Assembly (NCBI GenBank): GCA_947441745.1
Contig: CANEUJ010000105.1
Location: 1-5,205, forward strand
Direction of reading: 5' to 3'
Origin: Neisseriaceae bacterium
GTDB lineage: Bacteria; Pseudomonadota; Gammaproteobacteria; Burkholderiales; UBA11063
Length of the DNA stretch: 5,205 nt
Both the position numbers and the translations under genes were made by a program. The notes below the pieces were generated by a model. The model was not told the DNA's origin, did not search any database, and saw nothing but the letters and a program-made list of their open reading frames with translations. Of the stretch, positions 1-4,823 are shown one piece after another. The first letter of the stretch is position 1, and each line of letters opens with the position of its first letter.

Positions 1-103
1 ACTGCTCATCACTCAAACCACTATGGTTATTAACAATGCTTGAATAATTAAGTTTGATATCCTTAGCATACTCTGGTAATTTTTCTAATATATTGTTTAA
101 CAT
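1..103 (-). CDS. ahpD: AhpD-family alkylhydroperoxidase, N-terminal part only
   Basis: This is the first 34 codons of a gene that runs off the left edge. The visible protein starts MLNNILEKLPEYAKDIKLNY and continues to a GLSDEQ segment. The LPEYAKDxxLN pattern followed by a short linker and LS-EQ is typical of the N-terminus of AhpD (carboxymuconolactone decarboxylase fold). In systems such as that of Mycobacterium tuberculosis, AhpD is the thiol reductant that recycles AhpC. The catalytic CxxC motif lies outside the window, so activity cannot be confirmed here. The ATG is preceded by AAAAGGT eight bases upstream. Only 27 bp separate it from the ahpC stop, with no terminator visible, so co-transcription with ahpC is expected. 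The identification rests on a short segment plus the ahpC context, whose CxC-type peroxiredoxin is the kind AhpD reduces. Confidence 0.8.
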   Translation of the reverse strand, partial: MLNNILEKLPEYAKDIKLNYSSIVNNHSGLSDEQ

Positions 104-130
104 GGTTATGTACCTTTTAAATTATTTATT

Positions 131-661
131 TTATAATGTTTCTTCGCCTTTGTGCCAGTTACATGGGCAAAGTTCATCAGTTTGTAGAGCATCCAAAATA
201 CGAAGAGCCTCTTGTGGATTACGACCAACACTCATGTCAGTCATTTCAACATAACGAATGATATTATCTGGATCAACTATAAATGTTGCTCTATTAGCAA
301 CACCAGCTTCTTCATTTAAAATACCGAGTGCTAATGATAGTTCTTTTTTGATATCAGCAAGCCATGGGAATGTAAGAGGACGAAGATCATTATGGTCACG
401 CCTCCAAGCAGAATGCACAAAGTCGCTATCAGTTGAGGCACCAATTAAAACTGCATCACGATCTTTAAAGTCTTGCTCTAATTTACCAAAGCCACTGATT
501 TCAGTTGGACATACAAATGTAAAATCTTTTGGCCAAAAGAAAATTATTTTCCATTGTTTACCATAAGTATCAAGAGACACTTGCCTAAAATCAGATTCAT
601 AATTTGCACCAACTACAGCAGTTAGATTAAACTCTGGAAATTTATTACCTACTTTTAACAT
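131..661 (-). CDS. ahpC: AhpC-type peroxiredoxin (alkyl hydroperoxide reductase, AhpD-linked)
   Basis: This complete 176-residue protein is a cytoplasmic thiol peroxidase that reduces hydrogen peroxide, organic hydroperoxides and probably peroxynitrite. The thioredoxin-fold AhpC/TSA domain spans nearly the whole chain. The active-site motif is seen as Pro44-x-x-x-Thr48-x-x-Cys51 (PKDFTFVCPTE), giving peroxidatic Cys51. Arg124 lies in the conserved NRATFIVD segment. The C-terminus carries Cys165 and Cys167 in ELCPCNWHKGEETL, matching the CxC resolving pair of M. tuberculosis AhpC (ELCACNW), a form reduced by AhpD rather than by AhpF. The protein is a little shorter than that homologue at both ends but lacks no key residue. 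The ATG has an AGGAG ribosome binding site nine bases upstream. ahpD follows after 27 bp and oxyR precedes it by 114 bp on the same strand. OxyR-driven induction is expected from the operator at 747-783. Confidence 0.95.
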   Translation of the reverse strand: MLKVGNKFPEFNLTAVVGANYESDFRQVSLDTYGKQWKIIFFWPKDFTFVCPTEISGFGKLEQDFKDRDAVLIGASTDSDFVHSAWRRDHNDLRPLTFPWLADIKKELSLALGILNEEAGVANRATFIVDPDNIIRYVEMTDMSVGRNPQEALRILDALQTDELCPCNWHKGEETL

Positions 662-670
662 AATTATTAA

Positions 671-715
671 CTCCTAAAAATATTGTTTAAATGAAGTATC
701 TTTTACTTCTAGGAG
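671..715 (-). promoter_or_regulatory. ahpC leader that can fold over its own ribosome binding site
   Basis: Two nested inverted repeats are seen. The inner one pairs 693-698 with 704-709 (GAAGTA and TACTTC, 5-base loop). The outer one pairs 671-676 with 710-715 (CTCCTA and TAGGAG on the plus strand). On the minus-strand transcript the 3' arm of the outer stem, UAGGAG, is the Shine-Dalgarno sequence of ahpC. The 5' arm CUCCUA could therefore hide it. The predicted start of the OxyR-driven transcript (about 711) falls inside the 5' arm, so that transcript may escape the fold while longer read-through RNA from oxyR would not. Pairing is seen directly; a regulatory role is inferred. Confidence 0.4.
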
Positions 716-717
716 AT

Positions 718-747
718 ATTTTAAATCAAACAGTTTAATAAATCCAA
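718..747 (-). promoter_or_regulatory. Probable sigma-70 promoter of ahpC
   Basis: On the minus strand a -10 candidate TAAAAT (723-718, 5 of 6 to consensus) lies 18 bp downstream of a weak -35 candidate TTGGAT (747-742, 4 of 6). Transcription would start near 711, about 50 bases before the ahpC ATG. A poor -35 with a good -10 is typical of promoters that need an activator, and the OxyR operator candidate ends exactly at the -35. In such AT-rich DNA chance -10 matches are common, so the main support is the position next to the operator. Confidence 0.5.
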
Positions 748-758
748 TTTATTAAACT
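732..758. repeat. Perfect 12-bp palindrome with 3-base centre after oxyR
   Basis: AGTTTAATAAAT at 732-743 is perfectly complementary to ATTTATTAAACT at 747-758, with three bases between. It lies 17 bp past the oxyR stop. As RNA it would form an AU-rich hairpin followed by GUUUGAUUU, which could act as a weak terminator or 3' end stabiliser for oxyR. It also overlaps the outer half of the OxyR operator candidate and the ahpC -35, so it may instead be part of the operator or a second regulator's site. The stem is weak and lacks a clean U tract, so a strong intrinsic terminator is not claimed. Confidence 0.55.
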
Positions 759-783
759 TATATGGTTGATAGTTATTAGCTAT
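747..783 (-). promoter_or_regulatory. OxyR operator candidate upstream of ahpC
   Basis: The known OxyR site has four tetramers, ATAG, CTAT, ATAG, CTAT, each separated by seven bases. On the plus strand the window shows ATTT-N7-TTAT-N7-ATAG-N7-CTAT, starting at 747, 758, 769 and 780. The right half (769-783) is a perfect ATAG-N7-CTAT with the preferred inner T and A also in place. The left half is degenerate but keeps the inner T and A. In all, 13 of 16 core bases match. The site overlaps the oxyR stop codon and would cover about -72 to -36 of the predicted ahpC promoter, where OxyR normally binds to contact RNA polymerase. Match and spacing are seen; binding is inferred. Confidence 0.6.
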
Positions 784-1690
784 TGGAGATATTTTGGATA
801 GTGTTTATAAGGTTTTGAATGATAGAAGCTCTAAAATAGCTACTTCTATATGCAATTAATACTTTACGTGTTGGGGTAAGATTGGCAAATTTTTTAATAA
901 TATATAATTTATTATCATCATTTTTTAGTGCAGTATTTGGCATAATACTAACACCCAGCCCCCTTGCAACCATATATTTTATAGTTTCAAGAGATGTAGT
1001 AACAATCATTTTAGAAGCATTATCTTTATTATTACCAATACATTTAGGGCAAACTTGTAAAACTTCATCACGAAAGCAATTACCCTTGCCTAATAATAAT
1101 AAGGTCTCAGTATATAGATCTTCCGGCTTAATGCTCCCCTTATTACTCCATTTATGGTTATTTGGAATAATTATTTTTAATGGCTCAGTATAAAGCACTT
1201 CTGTGGTAATACCATTATAATCAAATGGGCTAGCAACAATAATAGCATCTAATTCCCCGGAATTTAATTTTTCATGTAAACTCTTAGTATACCCCTCTTC
1301 AATAACTATATTTATCGGTGAGTTAATATTATTTAATTCATTGATTACTTCAGGAAAAAGGTATGGCCCAATAGTATGAACAGCTCCAATTTTAAGCGGT
1401 GTAGAAAGTGGAGCCTTACTTTCTGCAGCGATTGCTTTTATCTCAGAGATTTGCTCTACAATTATCATTGCTTTATCTAAAATCTGCCGTCCAATTTCGG
1501 TTATTAAAAGCGTAGTTTTAGAGCGTTCAAAAATTGTAACCCCTAGGCTTTCCTCTAGTTTACGAATAGCGATACTAAGTGTTGGTTGACTTACAAAACA
1601 ACTAGCCGCAGCACGACCAAAGTGCATTTCTTTCTCAACTGCCAAAATATATCTTAACTCAGTAACAGTTATATTTGCTAATAATTCCAT
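776..1690 (-). CDS. oxyR: Peroxide-sensing LysR-family regulator OxyR
   Basis: This 304-residue cytoplasmic transcription factor activates peroxide-defence genes when oxidised; E. coli OxyR has 305 residues. The N-terminal winged helix-turn-helix covers about residues 5-65, with the signature FGRAAASCFVSQPTLSIAI. A linker helix follows, then the two-lobed regulatory domain (about 95-300). The redox pair is Cys205 and Cys214 in GNCFRDEVLQVC, nine residues apart like Cys199 and Cys208 of E. coli. Cys217 adds a CPKC motif. The segments TIGPYLFPEVI and TSLETIKYMVARGLGVSIMP are OxyR-like. The frame stays open to an ATG at 1750, but those 20 extra residues (MDSSLRWNDE...) are encoded by the inserted repeat. 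The start at 1690 (MELLANITVTELRYIL) fits homologues and has GGAAG upstream. It lies upstream of ahpC and ahpD on the same strand, its likely targets. Confidence 0.93.
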   Translation of the reverse strand: MELLANITVTELRYILAVEKEMHFGRAAASCFVSQPTLSIAIRKLEESLGVTIFERSKTTLLITEIGRQILDKAMIIVEQISEIKAIAAESKAPLSTPLKIGAVHTIGPYLFPEVINELNNINSPINIVIEEGYTKSLHEKLNSGELDAIIVASPFDYNGITTEVLYTEPLKIIIPNNHKWSNKGSIKPEDLYTETLLLLGKGNCFRDEVLQVCPKCIGNNKDNASKMIVTTSLETIKYMVARGLGVSIMPNTALKNDDNKLYIIKKFANLTPTRKVLIAYRSSYFRASIIQNLINTIQNISNS

Positions 1691-1699
1691 ATTTCTTCC

Positions 1700-1712
1700 A
1701 TTATATATTATA
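1700..1712 (-). promoter_or_regulatory. Overlapping TATAAT boxes just before oxyR
   Basis: Two perfect TATAAT hexamers occur on the minus strand at 1712-1707 and 1705-1700. The second has ATGACG (1728-1723, 4 of 6 to TTGACA) at 17 bp, and this hexamer belongs to the edge of the repeat. Either box would start transcription only a few bases before the ATG at 1690, too close to include the whole GGAAG ribosome binding site. These may be real -10 elements altered by repeat insertion, or chance in AT-rich DNA. Read-through from clpB, or a promoter inside the repeats, remains possible. Confidence 0.25.
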
Positions 1713-1720
1713 AGGCAATA

Positions 1721-1891
1721 TTCGTCATTCCAGCGGAGGCTGGAATCCATGCTCTTGCTCTAAATAACGATATTGGGGCATGGATCCCAGACTCACATGT
1801 AGACAGCATCTAGTTTATATCTGGGATGACAGACAAGATGATACTTGCTCTCATACTTATATTTAACTAAAGCTGATTTTGTTATCTTTTA
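1721..1891. repeat. Tandem repeat copy 1, with VIPAEAGIH-type palindromic element and clpB tail
   Basis: This 171-bp segment matches 1903-2073 at an offset of 182 bp, with four substitutions (at 1768, 1778, 1799 and 1832). The shared TTATA-GGCAA flank suggests the unit reaches further left with small indels. The palindromic part (about 1724-1830) holds nested stems: ATTCCAGC 1727-1734 with GCTGGAAT 1739-1746; ATCCATGC 1745-1752 with GCATGGAT 1778-1785; ATCCCAGA 1784-1791 with TCTGGGAT 1820-1827; and GTCAT 1724-1728 with ATGAC 1826-1830. Read on the plus strand it would encode VIPAEAGIH, and on the minus strand MDSSLRWNDE, spurious peptides familiar from dispersed bacterial palindromic repeats. 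The right end, 1863-1891, copies the end of clpB. It fills the clpB-oxyR gap together with copy 2. Confidence 0.93.
1863..1891 (-). pseudogene. Duplicated 3' end of clpB (last eight codons plus stop)
   Basis: These 29 bases are identical to 2045-2073, the true end of clpB. They encode KDNKISFS and the stop codon plus two bases of the preceding leucine codon. They sit inside tandem repeat copy 1, so the duplication carried the end of the gene with it. There is no start or upstream coding sequence; the fragment is not functional as a gene. Its presence shows that the unit adjoining clpB is the source and copy 1 the product. Confidence 0.9.
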
Positions 1892-1902
1892 TTATATGGC
1901 AA

Positions 1903-2073
1903 TTCGTCATTCCAGCGGAGGCTGGAATCCATGCTCTTGCTCTAAATAAAGATATTGGGTCATGGATCCCAGACTCACATTTAGACAGCATCTAGTTTAT
2001 ATCTGGGATGACAAACAAGATGATACTTGCTCTCATACTTATATTTAACTAAAGCTGATTTTGTTATCTTTTA
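1903..2073. repeat. Tandem repeat copy 2, overlapping the end of clpB
   Basis: This is the second copy of the 171-bp segment, with the palindromic element at about 1906-2012. Its last 29 bases (2045-2073) are the 3' end of clpB. The stems of copy 1 are kept, except that T at 1960 removes the closing pair of the ATCCATGC stem. Past the clpB stop no GC-rich stem with a U tract is seen; the ATCCCAGA stem (1966-1973 with 2002-2009) encloses a long loop and is a poor terminator. In this copy the open MDSSLRWNDE frame stops after 15 codons. Confidence 0.93.
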
Positions 2074-4612
2074 GTTCTACGAGTACCGTTTGCCCAATAG
2101 CATATTTACCAATTAATAAATCTTTAGCAAGTGGGTTTTCAATTTCTTGTTGAATCGCTCGTTTTAGAGGTCTTGCTCCATATACTGGATCAAAACCAAC
2201 TTCTGCTATATGACTTAGTACTTCTTCACTAATATGCCAATTAATATCTAGTTTTGCCAAACGTTTGGCTAAAATTGACAGCTGAATTTTTGCGATTTCC
2301 TTAATCTCGGCTTTATCCAAACCATGGAATACCACAATCTCATCAATTCTATTGATAAACTCGGGTTTAAAATATGATTTTATATCTTCCATAACAACTA
2401 ATTTAATGTCTTCATAAGGACTAGTATTCATGGCATGAATTTGAGAACTACCGATATTTGATGTCATAACAATTACAGTATTTTTAAAATCAACTGTCCG
2501 ACCTTGACCATCAGTCAAGCGTCCATCATCTAGTACTTGTAACAAGATATTAAATACATCTGGATGAGCTTTTTCGATTTCATCAAGTAATATCACACTA
2601 TATGGTTTTCTTCTAACCGCTTCTGTCAAATACCCACCTTCATCATAACCAACATACCCAGGAGGTGCACCAACTAGTCTTGATACACTATGTTTTTCCA
2701 TGTATTCTGACATATCAATTCTAATTAAATGTTCTTCACTATCAAATAAGAAACTAGCTAATGCTTTACATAATTCTGTCTTCCCCACCCCAGTTGGCCC
2801 TAGAAATAAAAAAGAACCATATGGTCTATCAGGATCTGACAGCCCCGACCTAGAGCGCCTGATTGCATCTGAAATAGCAATCACTGCTTCGTTTTGACCA
2901 ATAACTCTAGAATGTAAGAAGTACTCCATTTTAATAAGTTTATCTCGTTCACCTTCTAGCATTTTACTAATTGGAATCCCCGTGCTTCTTGATACCACCT
3001 CGGCTATTTCTTCAGCTCCAACCTCAGTTCTTAATAGTTGCAATTCTTTATGATTGCTTTTTTCAGCTTGTTTTAAGCGTGATTCTAATTCTGGTTGACG
3101 ACCATATTGTAATTCAGCCGCCTTTTGCCAATCACCACTACGTTTATAAGTTTCGATTTCATTTTTGACTTTATCTAACTCATCACGAATACTTTGTGAA
3201 CCTTGAACTACTGCTTTTTCACTATTCCAAACCTCTTCCAAATCAGCGTATTCTTTGCCAAGATTCGCTATTTCATCCTCAATATGTAAGAAACGCTTTT
3301 TACTCGCTTCATCTGACTCTTTTCTTACCGCTTCTCTTTCGATTTTTAGCTGAATAAGACGACGTTCTAGTTTATCCATAACTTCAGGCTTAGAGTCAAT
3401 CTCCATTTTTATCCTCGAAGCAGCCTCGTCAATTAGATCAATTGCTTTATCAGGTAAGAATCTATCAGTTATATAGCGATGTGATAATTCAGCCGCGGCA
3501 ACTATTGCAGGGTCAGTAATTTCTACACCATGATGAATTTCATATTTTTCTTGTAATCCACGTAAAATTGCGATAGTATCCTCAACCGATGGCTCCTGAA
3601 CCAATACCTTTTGAAACCTACGCTCTAAAGCAGGATCTTTTTCGATATTTTTACGGTATTCATCAAGTGTCGTAGCACCAATACAATGAAGCTCCCCACG
3701 AGCAAGTGCTGGTTTTAGCATATTACCAGCATCCATTGCACCATCAGCTTTACCTGCCCCAACCAAGGTATGTATCTCATCAATAAAGATAATTGTACTA
3801 CCTTCATCCGCTGATAATTCATTAAGCACTGATTTTAAACGCTCTTCAAAGTCTCCACGATACTTAGCACCTGCTAAAAGCAATGCTAAATCTAAAATAA
3901 GTAATCGTTTATTTTTTAGTCCCTCAGGTACTTCACCATTGATAATCCTCTGTGCCAAACCTTCGACAATTGCTGTCTTACCAACACCTGGCTCACCGAT
4001 TAATACAGGATTATTTTTGGTACGTCTTTGAAGCACTTGAATAGTGCGTCTAATTTCATCATCACGCCCAATTACTGGGTCTAGTTTCCCTAGCCTCGCT
4101 CTTTCCGTAAGATCTATCGTATATTTCTTGAGAGCTTCTCTTTGATTTTCGGTATCTTGATTATTAATAGCCTGTCCACCTCTAATATCCATAATTACTT
4201 TATTAACATCTGCGTGTTTTATATTATGTTGTTTGAGTAGTTTACCAACGGCACCCTTATCTTCAAGGCATGACAACAAAAACAACTCTGATGCAATATA
4301 TTCATCATTTAGTTTAAGAGCTATTTTCTCGGTAACATTTAGTAGGTTATTAAGATCTCTTGATACTGTAATTTCACCATCATTACCAGATACCTTTGGT
4401 AATTGTAAAATTAAATTATTTAACTCTTGCTTTAGGTTATTAACTGTAACTCCTACTTTAGCTAAAACACTAGCTATCGTTGAATTATCTTCATTTAACA
4501 TAGCAACTAGCAAATGACAAGGTTCTATATAAGCATTGTCATTCTTAAGTGCCAAACCCTGTGCATCAGCTAACGCTGTTTGAAATTTTGTAGTTAATTT
4601 ATCAAATCTCAT
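2045..4612 (-). CDS. clpB: ClpB, Hsp100 protein disaggregase
   Basis: This 855-residue AAA+ chaperone, acting as a cytoplasmic hexamer, pulls polypeptides out of aggregates with DnaK/DnaJ/GrpE. The N-terminal substrate domain is about residues 1-145. NBD1 has Walker A GEPGVGKT (206-213, Lys212), pore Tyr251, Walker B Asp278-Glu279 and arginine fingers Arg331/332. The coiled-coil middle domain spans about 408-525. NBD2 has Walker A GPTGVGKT (605-612, Lys611), pore Tyr653 in GAPPGYVGY, Walker B Asp677-Glu678, Arg755 in FINRIDE and sensor-2 Arg814 in GARPLKR. These positions match E. coli ClpB (857 residues) almost exactly. No ClpP-binding IGF-type loop was noticed. A TTG at 4618 extends the frame by two codons, but it is only three bases from the ribosome binding site; ATG at 4612 gives the usual MRFDKLT start with AGGAG nine bases upstream. 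A heat-shock promoter precedes it, and the last codons lie in the tandem duplication. Confidence 0.97.
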   Translation of the reverse strand: MRFDKLTTKFQTALADAQGLALKNDNAYIEPCHLLVAMLNEDNSTIASVLAKVGVTVNNLKQELNNLILQLPKVSGNDGEITVSRDLNNLLNVTEKIALKLNDEYIASELFLLSCLEDKGAVGKLLKQHNIKHADVNKVIMDIRGGQAINNQDTENQREALKKYTIDLTERARLGKLDPVIGRDDEIRRTIQVLQRRTKNNPVLIGEPGVGKTAIVEGLAQRIINGEVPEGLKNKRLLILDLALLLAGAKYRGDFEERLKSVLNELSADEGSTIIFIDEIHTLVGAGKADGAMDAGNMLKPALARGELHCIGATTLDEYRKNIEKDPALERRFQKVLVQEPSVEDTIAILRGLQEKYEIHHGVEITDPAIVAAAELSHRYITDRFLPDKAIDLIDEAASRIKMEIDSKPEVMDKLERRLIQLKIEREAVRKESDEASKKRFLHIEDEIANLGKEYADLEEVWNSEKAVVQGSQSIRDELDKVKNEIETYKRSGDWQKAAELQYGRQPELESRLKQAEKSNHKELQLLRTEVGAEEIAEVVSRSTGIPISKMLEGERDKLIKMEYFLHSRVIGQNEAVIAISDAIRRSRSGLSDPDRPYGSFLFLGPTGVGKTELCKALASFLFDSEEHLIRIDMSEYMEKHSVSRLVGAPPGYVGYDEGGYLTEAVRRKPYSVILLDEIEKAHPDVFNILLQVLDDGRLTDGQGRTVDFKNTVIVMTSNIGSSQIHAMNTSPYEDIKLVVMEDIKSYFKPEFINRIDEIVVFHGLDKAEIKEIAKIQLSILAKRLAKLDINWHISEEVLSHIAEVGFDPVYGARPLKRAIQQEIENPLAKDLLIGKYAIGQTVLVELKDNKISFS

Positions 4613-4647
4613 TTTCAATTTCTCCTTGGTATTTATACCTTAATTAT

Positions 4648-4675
4648 ATATGGGTATTAATAGCGAATTTTCAAA
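4648..4675 (-). promoter_or_regulatory. Heat-shock (sigma-32 type) promoter of clpB
   Basis: On the minus strand TTTGAAA (4675-4669) matches the sigma-32 -35 consensus CTTGAAA at 6 of 7 bases. After 13 bp, ACCCATAT (4655-4648) matches CCCCATNT at all but the first base. Transcription would start near 4641, leaving a leader of about 30 bases that contains the AAGGAG site. clpB is a classic RpoH target. The overlapping TTGAAA (4674-4669) and TATATA (4650-4645), 18 bp apart, could also serve sigma-70. RpoH itself is not in the window. Confidence 0.65.
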
Positions 4676-4719
4676 TATTATCACATAATAGTACCAAACT
4701 CAAGTAAAATAATGTATAT

Positions 4720-4802
4720 TAGGGCAAGAGCATGGATTCCAGCCTCCGCTGGAATGACGACTGGCTTTGCTGTTTAGTCACGAGTTTGGGATCCATGCCC
4801 TA
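4720..4802. repeat. Third VIPAEAGIH-type palindromic element, inverted and permuted
   Basis: On the minus strand, 4760-4722 matches the left part of copies 1 and 2 (from TCGTCATTCC to GCTCTTGC) almost perfectly, so it is inverted relative to them. The hairpin ATTCCAGC (4736-4743) with GCTGGAAT (4748-4755) has a 4-base loop. The ends are inverted repeats: TAGGGCA (4720-4726) with TGCCCTA (4796-4802), and CATGGAT (4731-4737) with ATCCATG (4791-4797), the bulged bases giving alternative pairings. A TA dinucleotide bounds each end. It lies between the clpB promoter and eda, just upstream of the eda ribosome binding site. It could be transcribed in the eda leader; no clear eda promoter was found on either side of it. 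Confidence 0.85.
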
Positions 4803-4823
4803 AAATTTTAAGAGGTTTATAAA

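Noticed and set aside
258..566. Open frame of 102 codons on the plus strand inside ahpC
   Set aside because: It lies wholly opposite a clear peroxiredoxin gene, shows no recognisable family, and lacks a ribosome binding site.
882..1193. Open frame of 103 codons on the plus strand inside oxyR
   Set aside because: It is the hydrophobic-looking shadow of the oxyR antisense strand; the OxyR reading contains all conserved motifs.
1691..1750. N-terminal extension of oxyR starting at the ATG at 1750
   Set aside because: The extension is the spurious reading of a dispersed repeat, homologues start near 1690, and a ribosome binding site precedes 1690.
1966..2009. Intrinsic terminator of clpB
   Set aside because: The ATCCCAGA/TCTGGGAT stem is 8 bp around a long loop of about 28 bases and is not followed by a U tract on the minus-strand transcript.
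1724..2012. CRISPR array formed by the repeated palindromes
   Set aside because: There are only two units of about 180 bp, nearly identical throughout with no unique spacers, and no cas genes.
4613..4618. TTG start of clpB two codons upstream
   Set aside because: It is only about three bases from AGGAG, whereas the ATG at 4612 has proper spacing and gives the conserved MRFDKLT start.
4732..4803. Small plus-strand frame MDSSLRWNDDW... of 23 codons before eda
   Set aside because: It is the translation of the palindromic repeat, has no ribosome binding site, and the same peptide start appears in each repeat copy.
4801..4806. TAAAAT as a -10 box for eda
   Set aside because: No acceptable -35 at 16-18 bp was found, and the start would fall too close to the eda ribosome binding site.
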